A stretch of DNA of 54,894 nucleotides from Nitrososphaerota archaeon (GTDB lineage Archaea > Thermoproteota > Nitrososphaeria > Nitrososphaerales > Nitrosopumilaceae). Of this stretch, positions 39,421 to 48,007 are shown piece by piece. The notes under the pieces were generated by a model that saw nothing but the letters and a program-made list of their open reading frames with translations, was not told the DNA's origin and ran no database searches. The stretch is from assembly GCA_021325615.1 (NCBI GenBank), contig JAJPGU010000016.1, positions 1-54,894 on the forward strand. Reading direction: 5' to 3'. The position numbers and the translations under genes were made by a program. How positions within the stretch are numbered: position 1 is the stretch's first letter; every line of letters starts with the position of its first letter.

Positions 39421-40845
39421 TTAACGGATCCTCGTGATTATCTTATCTGGGTTGAGGGCGTAGGCAGGATCGAATAACTCCTTTACATGTTTGAAAACAG
39501 AATAGGTGTCGCCACCGTACTGTAGTTTCACAAATCCAGTCCTTGAAAGACCGTCGCCATGCTCGCCCGTGATGGTGCCGCCCATGCTGATGACGCCGTG
39601 GAAAAACTCCGCCGCGATTTGCCGCATGATGGCACTCTGGCCTTTCTTCAAGATTGGCCGTATGTGGAGGTTTCCGTTCCCCGCATGTCCGTAAATGATC
39701 ACCCGCATCCGGTATCTGGACTTCAAGTGTTCAACCAGGTCAAGTAGTAGTGGGAGCCTATGGACTGGAACCGCCGCATCCTCAATTGATGGTAATATGA
39801 CTTCGTCTTTTGAAATGCTCCGAAGGCTGTACGATAAAGCGGTGTTTCTGTAGGACCACCACTGTCTTATCTTGCCTGCATTTGTTGTAAACCTGGCATT
39901 TCTGGTACCTGTGATTCTGCGAACCTTCGATCTCTTTTTTGAAATGTCGTCGTCTAACTCTATGTAGAGCAGAACCTTGCCCTTTGGCCATTCTTTGCCC
40001 ATGTGGGCAACAATATTGTCATCAATTACCTCCAGTGCAGAAGGCCCCACCTTGAGTATCCTTGGAACTTCCCCCAGGGCCTCCCGAAGGGTCCTGTATG
40101 ATGCCACAACCAATGCCATTTTCCTAGGAATTGGAATTGTTTTCAACTTGGCAGAAACAACAACTCCAAGGGTCCCTTCGGAACCTGCAATTATCTTCTG
40201 GACTTGTGATGTAGTTGGGACTCGGTCTATCCTGTATCCGCAGGAATTTTTAGAGACCTTGGGAAATTTCCCTAGTACGCGCGGATCTAGCACCCTGAAA
40301 AGTTTTTTTGCAACGCTTACATTACATGGCAAGTTTACCGCCTTTCCGCTTGAAGTTATAATCCTCACTGAAATTAAACTGTCAATCGTACTGCCATACT
40401 TTAGAGATCTGCTGCCGCTGGCATTGGTCCCTACCATGCCACCTATCGTACAATGGGGCCCAATGGAAGGGTTTGGTGCGAGAAACCTTCCATGCCTTGT
40501 TAGTTCCTTGTCGGCCTCTCCCTTGAAGACGCCTGCTCCCGCCTCGATAAAATTCCGGCCAATCCTAATCTTGTTGAAATTCCTCATGTCCAAAATAATT
40601 CCCCTCCCCAAGGCCCCTCCTACCAGGCCAGTACCGCCCCCTCTAGGAGTTACAGGTATCTTGTGTCTGGACGCAAATCTCAGTATTTTGATAATTTCTT
40701 TCTCACTTTTTGGGAACGTGATGGCCGCAGGTCTTAGGGTGTATTGACTCGCATCGCGTGAGTAGAAATCCCTCGTATTCTTATCCCAGGCAACGCTACA
40801 GGAGGTAATCTTGGCAAGCCTTGGCCCTATTTCCCGCGGGTGCAC
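39421..40845 (-). CDS. FAD-linked oxidase, GlcD / D-lactate dehydrogenase type
   Basis: 474 residues. The N-terminal FAD-binding domain (PCMH type) has PVTPRGGGTGLVGGALGRGI, GPHCTIGGMVGTNASGSRSL and IIAGSEGTLGVVVSAKLKTI. The C-terminal domain has VIIYGHAGNGNLHIRPIL and GGTITGEHGDGLSRTGFV, the substrate- and flavin-contacting signatures of glycolate oxidase GlcD and D-lactate dehydrogenases. The electron acceptor and exact 2-hydroxy acid cannot be told. There are no Fe-S (GlcF-type) motifs in it or next to it. The start is GTG 40845, behind TATA-like GTTTTTAAC. Confidence 0.92.
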   Translation of the reverse strand: MHPREIGPRLAKITSCSVAWDKNTRDFYSRDASQYTLRPAAITFPKSEKEIIKILRFASRHKIPVTPRGGGTGLVGGALGRGIILDMRNFNKIRIGRNFIEAGAGVFKGEADKELTRHGRFLAPNPSIGPHCTIGGMVGTNASGSRSLKYGSTIDSLISVRIITSSGKAVNLPCNVSVAKKLFRVLDPRVLGKFPKVSKNSCGYRIDRVPTTSQVQKIIAGSEGTLGVVVSAKLKTIPIPRKMALVVASYRTLREALGEVPRILKVGPSALEVIDDNIVAHMGKEWPKGKVLLYIELDDDISKKRSKVRRITGTRNARFTTNAGKIRQWWSYRNTALSYSLRSISKDEVILPSIEDAAVPVHRLPLLLDLVEHLKSRYRMRVIIYGHAGNGNLHIRPILKKGQSAIMRQIAAEFFHGVISMGGTITGEHGDGLSRTGFVKLQYGGDTYSVFKHVKELFDPAYALNPDKIITRIR

Positions 40846-40925
40846 ACTGATTTTTGTAGCACAGGGTTAAAAACAATTTATTTTCCTACAAAGATTTAAT
40901 TTGGTTTGGGGATGCTTTTTCAACG

Positions 40926-42047
40926 TTGGATTTTCTCGGTATGAATCTGGACAAGCTTCTCAACTCTAATGATAATTCTAATCCACTCATGTGGCTTGTT
41001 TGGATAGTGCCAATTTTTGTCTTCATGCTATACGGGCAGAAAATACAGCTGCAGGTGACATCTTCCGAAATTAACAAATCTCTTGAAAAACTGAAGACCT
41101 ATCGCGACTATGCCAAGAGGGAGCTGACGGATTACATCAAGACGACAATGAAGCCGGGTTGGGACGTCCCATCACGACTCGAAAGATACTTTGAGTATTT
41201 CACCATAATGCCAGTGGACATGGATCCTAACGGGATCGTACCAAAAATAAGGCACATAATGAGGAGCAGGGAAGAATTCACAAAGGCGCAGGTAAAATCA
41301 TTTGGCCCCGACCTTACCCCTATGGAAACAAGCAAGATTGTAAACATCTTGGAAGTTGCGACTACGATACACCTGCTATACAAAAGCGTGAGACACCTGT
41401 TTCTTACTGCTAAAAAGCAAAACAATTTCCCTCTTATCCTGCCGCTACAGATGATGATTCCCTTCATAATGGAGGAAGCGGAGGCCCTAAAGACTGCGGT
41501 AAATGCCTTCAAGTTGGGGCAGCCTATAGGAGATGGAATCGGCCCAATGGTAGTGGGGAAGATGATGCTTGATACGGAAAAAAGGGAGGCCGCAGAAGAA
41601 ACGGTGTGGGGCGAGAAGGACTTTGAAGGGCGAAGGCTGCTGCTACTCAAGGCTAAAGGCCCCGCAGGGACCGTCGGTAGGCCTGGTGAGGCGGTGGAAA
41701 ACATTTTGTCAACAAAAAAACCCGACCTTATCATAATGGTGGATGCGGCACTAAAGCTTGAAGGGGAAGAAACTGGCTCAATAGCACATGGATTTGGAGC
41801 GGCAATCGGAGGTATCGGTACAGAACGGTTCCAGATAGAGGAAATTGCGACCAAACACAACATCCCAATTTATGCCATAGTGGTAAAACAATCGATTAAG
41901 GAGGCCATCACCCTCATGAAAAGAGAAATTTCTGAGGCTGCGGAAAAAACGATGCAGCAAATTTACGAACTGATAAAGGAAAACACTAGAGAGGGCCAAT
42001 CTGCACTGGTAATCGGAGTGGGTAATACGATAGGCGTGTCGCAATGA
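40926..42047 (+). CDS. DUF1512 protein, membrane-anchored
   Basis: 373 residues: an N-terminal membrane segment (about 20-38, LMWLVWIVPIFVFMLYG), a long helical middle (about 45-230), and a C-terminal alpha/beta domain (about 235-370; RRLLLLKAKGPAGTVGRPGE, KPDLIIMVDAALKLEGEETG, FGAAIGGIGTERFQIEE, SALVIGVGNTIGVSQ). This matches the archaeal DUF1512 family, whose function is unknown. The start is TTG 40926, about 30 bases after TATA-like GATTTAATTTG, or ATG 40941. It overlaps the next gene by 4 bases (ATGA), suggesting coupled translation. Confidence 0.88.
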   Translation: MDFLGMNLDKLLNSNDNSNPLMWLVWIVPIFVFMLYGQKIQLQVTSSEINKSLEKLKTYRDYAKRELTDYIKTTMKPGWDVPSRLERYFEYFTIMPVDMDPNGIVPKIRHIMRSREEFTKAQVKSFGPDLTPMETSKIVNILEVATTIHLLYKSVRHLFLTAKKQNNFPLILPLQMMIPFIMEEAEALKTAVNAFKLGQPIGDGIGPMVVGKMMLDTEKREAAEETVWGEKDFEGRRLLLLKAKGPAGTVGRPGEAVENILSTKKPDLIIMVDAALKLEGEETGSIAHGFGAAIGGIGTERFQIEEIATKHNIPIYAIVVKQSIKEAITLMKREISEAAEKTMQQIYELIKENTREGQSALVIGVGNTIGVSQ

Positions 42048-42229
42048 TTTTCTCAAGGAAAAAGGAGGAGTTGCTGGAACCATATAGTACTGAGCAGTGC
42101 GGCTTGTGCAACACCACGAAGAGGCGAAATTTCATTCAGGGCGACTTTGTCTTCAAACTTACCGGAAAATGCACCTCGTGCAACCAAGGTCAAATGATGA
42201 TTACAAAAATCTACGGCGTAGTCAAATAG
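42044..42229 (+). CDS. Small zinc-ribbon protein coupled to DUF1512
   Basis: 61 residues with two CxxC knuckles, C19-GL-C22 and C43-TS-C46, 20 residues apart, forming a zinc ribbon in a mostly basic protein. The stop/start overlap with the DUF1512 gene (ATGA) shows that the two are translated together, and a shared role is likely. It is convergent with the MetAP gene (8-base overlap at the stops). Function unknown. Confidence 0.82.
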   Translation: MIFSRKKEELLEPYSTEQCGLCNTTKRRNFIQGDFVFKLTGKCTSCNQGQMMITKIYGVVK

Positions 42230-43112
42230 TGGTTACGATGACCCCGTTCTCTTGGGGTATGAAGGTATGTTCCGCCTGAGCAACCCTTTGTTCGTTTGCT
42301 TCCACAAGAATTGGGTATGACCTTACAATCTTATTCTGGACCAGACCGTTTAAGAGGTTTCTTGCAGTCTTCTCATCCCACTCTGGTATTAGCCACCTTG
42401 ATGCAAATGGTAACATGTTGAACCTCTTCCAGATGAAATCAATCATCCTGTTAGATTCCTCGTCTTTTGCCCGCTTTCGGGTGGCAAGGGAAAAAATATT
42501 CCTCGTCCTTCCCTCCCTGACAAATCCTGACCCCTCTGGGGTCGTGACAAACGGCTCGCATGCATAGGCTTCCGTAGGTTGGAAGGAAAACGATCCTATG
42601 GACCAGATGTTTGGAACGGATTTTCCAGCATGAATCGTATACTGCTCAAGAGAATGGCCGCTGAGGTTTGCTATGGGTATGCCACCCATCTGTTTTACGG
42701 TATTCTCGATAGTTTTTCCGACGTCGCTTGATTTTGTGCCTGCATGCATGATGGAAATTGCTTCCCTCAAGGCAGATTCTGCAGCCTGCACAAGATAATC
42801 GTAACTTGGGTCGTAGCAAACGGTAACAGCAGTGTCTGCAATGTAGCCGTTTATCTGCACCCCTAAATCTATCTTCAAAAGATCCGTTTCCTTTACTACG
42901 GTTGCATCATTTGGCTCCGCGGTGTAATGGGCGGCAATTTCATTGAGGCTTGTATTTACCGGGAAGGCGCACTTTCCGCCCCTCCTTTCTATTTCCTTCT
43001 CAATGGATTCGCAGATTTCTAGAAGCGTAGAACCAACATGATATTTTTTTCTGGCAAGCTCTCGCACCTCCGATGCGATTTTGCCTGCGTTGATGTAGTC
43101 CTGAATCTGCAT
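42222..43112 (-). CDS. map: Methionine aminopeptidase, type II
   Basis: 296 residues. The enzyme removes the initiator methionine from new proteins. Metal ligands are visible: D82 and D93 (KIDLGVQINGYIADTAVTV), the catalytic histidine H62 (AAHYTA), the ligand histidine in LSGHSLEQYTIHAGKSVPN, the glutamate in FVTTPEGSGFVREG and the last glutamate in FIPQENG. The insertion after residue 200 (about 70 residues) identifies type II, as in archaea and eukaryotes. TATA-like TTTTAAATA lies about 27 bases upstream, with AAGGA before the ATG. Confidence 0.96.
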   Translation of the reverse strand: MQIQDYINAGKIASEVRELARKKYHVGSTLLEICESIEKEIERRGGKCAFPVNTSLNEIAAHYTAEPNDATVVKETDLLKIDLGVQINGYIADTAVTVCYDPSYDYLVQAAESALREAISIMHAGTKSSDVGKTIENTVKQMGGIPIANLSGHSLEQYTIHAGKSVPNIWSIGSFSFQPTEAYACEPFVTTPEGSGFVREGRTRNIFSLATRKRAKDEESNRMIDFIWKRFNMLPFASRWLIPEWDEKTARNLLNGLVQNKIVRSYPILVEANEQRVAQAEHTFIPQENGVIVTTI

Positions 43113-43196
43113 TCCTTATGCTTGATTATGTTTGTTATTTAAAATCATCATAATATGACAAGCTTAAATTGGGGACTTTTTGGTGCATTGAACATC

Positions 43197-43270
43197 GGGA
43201 TCGTGGTCTAGCTTGGCATGATTCGGGTTTTGGGTACCTGAGGTCGTCGGTTCAAATCCGGCCGATCCCA
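43197..43270 (+). tRNA. tRNA-Pro, anticodon UGG
   Basis: 74 bases fold into a complete cloverleaf: acceptor GGGATCG/CGATCCC with discriminator A; D arm GTC...GAT with GG in the loop; anticodon stem CGGGT/ACCTG with loop TTTGGGT (anticodon TGG at loop positions 3-5); a 5-base variable region; T arm GTCGG-TTCAAAT-CCGGC. No intron, and CCA is not encoded. TATA-like AGCTTAAATTGG lies about 30 bases upstream, and T-rich CCTTTATG follows. Confidence 0.96.
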
Positions 43271-43447
43271 TCCTTTATGCTTAAGCAAGCAAATTCCTAT
43301 TTCCATTGGTTATTATCTTACTTTGATGAATGCTGATAAGCCAGGCGATGAAGAAGAGTTAGAGACATGATCAAAGGATGATTGTTAATTCAGTGACTCT
43401 GAGTACTGGCATACCTATTTATTGAAATTTTTCGACCATAGAGGGTC

Positions 43448-43705
43448 ATGGGATTTGAAAAGCGCGAAGTCTTGCTGATTGTGGGAGTAATTTTCTTGAT
43501 GGTCGGCATGATCCCGTTTGTGGCACCGGTCTATGCAATGTTGGTTGCGGCCGCGGTATACCTTGGAATGAGGTTGTTTGTAAAGAAAAGAAAGCAGCAA
43601 ATTCAGAAGGATATTGGGGAAGGGGTATGCGCAGTTTGCGGCTCCAAAATATCACAAAAGCAATGTCCTCTATGCGACAAACCAGAGCCAGAAAAGGGCG
43701 CCTGA
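43448..43705 (+). CDS. Small membrane protein with C-terminal zinc ribbon
   Basis: 85 residues: two hydrophobic segments (about 7-25 and 27-46) separated by a Pro/Ala turn, a basic linker (KKRKQQIQ), and a cytosolic zinc ribbon with CAVCGSK and CPLCDKP. The combination of a membrane hairpin and a zinc ribbon recurs in archaea and may serve protein contact at the membrane; no specific function is known. TATA-like CTATTTATTGAA lies about 30 bases upstream of ATG 43448. Confidence 0.78.
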   Translation: MGFEKREVLLIVGVIFLMVGMIPFVAPVYAMLVAAAVYLGMRLFVKKRKQQIQKDIGEGVCAVCGSKISQKQCPLCDKPEPEKGA

Positions 43706-43833
43706 CGAATCATGCGCACTGCTTATAACGAATCTTGGCAAAATCTTGTCATGCAAAAGGCGGCATATTGGGCATTAACAACTAGCTCAACTTTTCCACA
43801 ATCAACACCTAAATTTGTTATCCAAGCGATGAA

Positions 43834-46800
43834 ATGGTAGCACAGATGAGATATTTGCGACCCTACATTATTGTCTTCTCAATAATTCTAGTTTTAATTG
43901 GACACACTCTCGCCGCAAACGGCCAGACATATCCGGTGGCAAACCATGTTGTAATAAACGAGGCGGAAATCAACCCTGCAGGAGACGACTCCATCTACCC
44001 TATTGACTGGGTGGAACTATACAATCCAACCAGCTCCTCCGTCAACATAGGAGGGTGGACAGTGGGGGCTACGACTGGCATTAAGCAGATCTATACAATC
44101 CCAGCCAATACCGTTCTCCAAAGCAAGCAGTTCCTTGTAATTACATACGGACCGATGTGGTTCCCCCACGCGGGAGCCGTAATACAGCTAAAGGACGGCA
44201 GCGGGAATGTAATTGACCAGACCCCGCCCCTGTCAGATTTTCAGGGAGATGCCAACTCTTGGCAGAGGATTTATGACGGGTACTCAACGGGCTCTGCCAG
44301 CGACTGGGTCTTTAAGATCGGAACACCGGGTTCATCCAACGGCCAGCCCCCGTCCACTGCTGCCTCCTCCGTATCCGAATTGACCGTTGCCACCGACAAG
44401 ACCAGCTATATTTTCGGGGATACCGTGACGATAAGCGGGAAGGTTTCGCAGTCCATGACCAGTACGTCGCTTGGAACCCAACTTCCAATCTCGCTTGCTG
44501 TATCGGGGCCTGGCGGATTCCAAAAAGTGTTCACCGTCTATCCTGACGTCAACCTTCAGTACGGTACCACGATGAAGACAAGCCAAGTAACAGGATTTCC
44601 CGAGGGGAATTACACAGTAACAGCATCATACGGGAACCTCACATCCACCGCAAGTTTCATGCTGGGCTCCACACCCTTTGTCCCTCCGACTGCCGCGGCT
44701 CCAGTAACACTTTCAATCTCCACCGACCAAGCCACCTACGCAATTTCCCAGCCCATAACGCTGCTTGGCAATGTATCCCAGGTGATTCCGCTCACACCCG
44801 TAGTATACAAGGTATACGACCCAACCGGGAACATGGTTTACCAAGGCAACCTGTTTCCTGACTCGTCAGGCCACTTTACTACATACAACCCCTACCAGTC
44901 GCACTCCAGCGCGTCCGGGATTATGATAGACAGCATAAACCCGACCTATGGCAAATTTGTCATTGCTGCCACATATGGGACGACAAAGGCATCCACCTCA
45001 TTTACCTTGGTAGCACAACAGGCGCAGACGGAACCGCTAGTTGTAACCGCGGACAAACCTGCATATGGCCTTGGGGATACCGTCCACATACGGGGAACCA
45101 CGAGCTTGGCCGGTTTGCAGAACTCGGGCCTCTCCCCAACCTTGGAAATCATCCAGTCGTCTGCAGCTGGGGCATCTCGTGGAACTGTCCCGCAAACACT
45201 GGACATCAAGACTTTTGTAAACGTGGACTCTTCAAACGCGTTCTCCTATGACTTTACAATACCCAGCGATCCGCTCAGGCTTGGCAACTATAGGGCAATC
45301 GTGTCCACCGCATCTGACAAGGCCGAGGCAGACTTTGTGGTAGTTCAAAACCCAAGTTCCTATCAGCCATCTAACCAGACAGGACCCTTCACATTGACAA
45401 CGGACAAAACCCGTTATGCTTTTGGAGACCCCATAGTTATCTCGGGGCAGGTTCAGGCAAATATGATAATTACAGGAGTACAAGTTCAAATCTCTGTCTT
45501 TAATTCTACGGGAGGACAGCTGTATTCCCAGACATCGTTTGTCAGCGGCGCTGCAATCAGCAAGTCGACTCCGCTTTCGTTTGGCGCATTCCCCGACAGC
45601 AGTGGGAACTATGTAATCAAGCAGTCCCTGACCCCGGGACTTTTCACCGAAGGTACATACACGCTCAGAGCATCATATGGTGACTTGGGGGCGTCTACCA
45701 CCTTTTCCGTGTACAACCCCCTCAACACGGGCGGGCAAGGGAACGTAGTGGCATCCCTCGACAAGCAGGTATACGGAGTCGGGGACACCGTTCATTTGAC
45801 TGGGAAACTTTCCAGTTCTGCCGGCACCACTTCCTATGTCCTGACACTACTCAAGCCGGACGGCGGGATAATAACGACCCCGCTCTCGGTTAACAAGGGG
45901 CTCTTCTCATGGGACTGGACAGTGCCAAGCGCGGCCACCTTTAACACCGCCTCCACCTTTACCACCAACCTGTCTTCGTCCTTCAACGCCACCTCGCAGA
46001 CAAACCTTTATGGCATTTACACCATTACGATAAATTCCGATTACGGGAACACCCAGCTGTTTTTCCAGGTTTCACAAAACCCGAAGAACCAGACAGCGAT
46101 TTCGCCCTTTACAGTAGAGACTGACCAGCCCACCTACAAAAATAGCGACGTGGTGACCATATCAGGCCAAGTAATGCCGCAATCAAACCTCGCAGCCCAG
46201 TACTCTAACAACCAAGTCCAGATCTCGATTTATACCCAAACGGGCCAGGAGGCGTACCGTTATGGTGCAACCCTGAATCAGGGGGGGCAGTTCCATGTTA
46301 CAGTCCCATTGCAGCCCGGAGTCTGGGGGGCAGGGACGTACAAGGTATATGCCCAGTATCTAACATACGGCACTACCACGACGTTCCAAGTGACAAATCC
46401 GTATGCCATAAGCTCAGGCCCGCTCCATCTCTTCATGACCACAGACCGTGAAAAGTACCTTCCTGGCCAGACGGTAATGGTTACAGGCAGGACAAGCTAT
46501 ATCATTGCAGTGGATAACGCATATCTTTCGTTCGGGCTTGCAAACGATACGATAGTCAGCGAGGGCCAAGTCGTATCACAGAAAGGCAACACTTTGCAGC
46601 ACGCGACTGCAAAGTTTGATTCCTTCGGCTCATTTAGCTATGACTACAAGATTCCGCAGACTGCCGCACCAGGTAACTATACCGTAGTTGCACAGGTGCC
46701 ATTTGGAAACTTCAACGCCTATTACCTTGTGGTTAGCCATCTTCCACCACTGACATCGCCCAGTATGATTAATGCTACCCAGGCAACCAACGAGACGCAA

Positions 46801-47322
46801 GCGGTGTCACCGCCTACAAACGCAACCCATGCTGTCCAAGAACCCAGCACTGTTCCAACAAGCATAGGCCCCATCCAAAGGAGTCAGGCATCCAACATGA
46901 TTGTATCAAAGGAAGGGATGATTCCTGATTCCGCAATCGCGATTGACCTGACCCAAAAGCCAGTTGGAAACCAGACTTTCTTCCCAAGGGAATTGGACGG
47001 GCTTTTGCGAGTAAATCCTGGAGATGAAAATTCCGTGGGTATGAAGGTGATCATGCCTGATGGAACATGCGTTATAGGCTCGGCGCCAGACTGCAAGGTC
47101 ACGTCACCTACCTCAAACGGCAACTCGCTCTACCAGGACATCAACGTGGGAAACCAAACAATGCTGGTAGGCTATTCTGGCGCAGGACAACGGGTCCAGC
47201 AGTTTAGCATACTTCCGGCCAACGCTGGCGATTCCCTTGCCTCCGGCCAATGGCACGTCCAAATAATCAAGGGCAGCCAGGTCTCTCGGTTCTATTATCA
47301 GGTGGCATCAGTTTCAAAATAG
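43834..47322 (+). CDS. Giant secreted protein: lamin-tail domain plus Ig-like domains
   Basis: 1162 residues. Residues 1-30 form a signal peptide. Residues 35-165 are a lamin-tail domain (VVINEAEINPAGDD, DWVELYNPTSSSVNIGGWTV). Seven Ig/MG2-like domains follow, starting near 181, 291, 400, 518, 637, 758 and 864, each with TDKxxYxxGDxVxIxG. A Thr/Pro/Asn-rich linker (about 975-1025) and a C-terminal domain of about 140 residues complete it. There is no C-terminal membrane anchor. Many NxS/T sequons suggest heavy glycosylation. Lamin-tail and MG2 domains together point to a cell-surface or matrix fibre. The start is ATG 43834 or ATG 43846. TATA-like CCTAAATTTG lies about 25 bases before 43834. 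Confidence 0.85.
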   Translation: MVAQMRYLRPYIIVFSIILVLIGHTLAANGQTYPVANHVVINEAEINPAGDDSIYPIDWVELYNPTSSSVNIGGWTVGATTGIKQIYTIPANTVLQSKQFLVITYGPMWFPHAGAVIQLKDGSGNVIDQTPPLSDFQGDANSWQRIYDGYSTGSASDWVFKIGTPGSSNGQPPSTAASSVSELTVATDKTSYIFGDTVTISGKVSQSMTSTSLGTQLPISLAVSGPGGFQKVFTVYPDVNLQYGTTMKTSQVTGFPEGNYTVTASYGNLTSTASFMLGSTPFVPPTAAAPVTLSISTDQATYAISQPITLLGNVSQVIPLTPVVYKVYDPTGNMVYQGNLFPDSSGHFTTYNPYQSHSSASGIMIDSINPTYGKFVIAATYGTTKASTSFTLVAQQAQTEPLVVTADKPAYGLGDTVHIRGTTSLAGLQNSGLSPTLEIIQSSAAGASRGTVPQTLDIKTFVNVDSSNAFSYDFTIPSDPLRLGNYRAIVSTASDKAEADFVVVQNPSSYQPSNQTGPFTLTTDKTRYAFGDPIVISGQVQANMIITGVQVQISVFNSTGGQLYSQTSFVSGAAISKSTPLSFGAFPDSSGNYVIKQSLTPGLFTEGTYTLRASYGDLGASTTFSVYNPLNTGGQGNVVASLDKQVYGVGDTVHLTGKLSSSAGTTSYVLTLLKPDGGIITTPLSVNKGLFSWDWTVPSAATFNTASTFTTNLSSSFNATSQTNLYGIYTITINSDYGNTQLFFQVSQNPKNQTAISPFTVETDQPTYKNSDVVTISGQVMPQSNLAAQYSNNQVQISIYTQTGQEAYRYGATLNQGGQFHVTVPLQPGVWGAGTYKVYAQYLTYGTTTTFQVTNPYAISSGPLHLFMTTDREKYLPGQTVMVTGRTSYIIAVDNAYLSFGLANDTIVSEGQVVSQKGNTLQHATAKFDSFGSFSYDYKIPQTAAPGNYTVVAQVPFGNFNAYYLVVSHLPPLTSPSMINATQATNETQAVSPPTNATHAVQEPSTVPTSIGPIQRSQASNMIVSKEGMIPDSAIAIDLTQKPVGNQTFFPRELDGLLRVNPGDENSVGMKVIMPDGTCVIGSAPDCKVTSPTSNGNSLYQDINVGNQTMLVGYSGAGQRVQQFSILPANAGDSLASGQWHVQIIKGSQVSRFYYQVASVSK

Positions 47323-47379
47323 GTCCTGTCTGCTGGTAAAATAGCATGTAATTTATTCGGGAACCCGCCGAGAGGGAGG

Positions 47380-47886
47380 GTGGAAATTGAGGTCTATATG
47401 CTCCGGCAGGACGACCCTGCAAAATGCACGGCGGCAAAACTGGTAAAATTCGGCCTGGCGAAGCAGGTCAGGAAAACTTCGCCGTCAACCCTAGTTCTTG
47501 ACCCATTTGCTAATGACACCATACTCAAGGATGACCGTGATTCGGCCGATTCAATCACGGCAATAGACTGCTCGTGGGAGCTTGCAAGGGGCGAATTCAA
47601 AAAGAAATTTTCAGGGCACCCAAGGAAGCTGCCTCCGCTGCTTGCTGGGAACCCCGTGAACTTCGCCAAGATAGGCAAACTTACGACAGCGGAATCGATT
47701 GCGGCAGCCCTTTACATCATGGGCTTTGACGATATGGGTCATGCTGTCCTTGACAAGTTCAAATGGGGGCATACCTTCTTTGATCTGAACCGCGATCTTT
47801 TGGACGACTATTCCAGGGCGCATAGCGAGAAAGAGGTACGGGAGATAACAAGCCAGTATGGCCTGGCACCTGCAGCTCTTGGGTGA
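47380..47886 (+). CDS. tsr3: Tsr3, 16S/18S rRNA aminocarboxypropyltransferase
   Basis: 168 residues, close to the archaeal Tsr3 length. The enzyme moves the 3-amino-3-carboxypropyl group of SAM onto a hypermodified uridine of small-subunit rRNA. Signatures are DDPAKCTAAKLVKFGLAKQV, LVLDPFAND, ITAIDCSWE, RKLPPLLAGNPVNFAKIGKL and the TAESIAAALYIMGF helix. The start is GTG 47380, about 28 bases after TATA-like GTAATTTATTCG. It stands alone. Confidence 0.94.
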   Translation: MEIEVYMLRQDDPAKCTAAKLVKFGLAKQVRKTSPSTLVLDPFANDTILKDDRDSADSITAIDCSWELARGEFKKKFSGHPRKLPPLLAGNPVNFAKIGKLTTAESIAAALYIMGFDDMGHAVLDKFKWGHTFFDLNRDLLDDYSRAHSEKEVREITSQYGLAPAALG

Positions 47887-48007
47887 GCCTAGGAATCCTC
47901 ATGATGCATCCTGGACTTGGAAGGGCCGGTATCTGCACTGGATGAAGGAATGGCCTATGTACGGGTAGAGATTTATGCAAGCTTTTTTTCCACACGGATA
48001 GGTTAAC

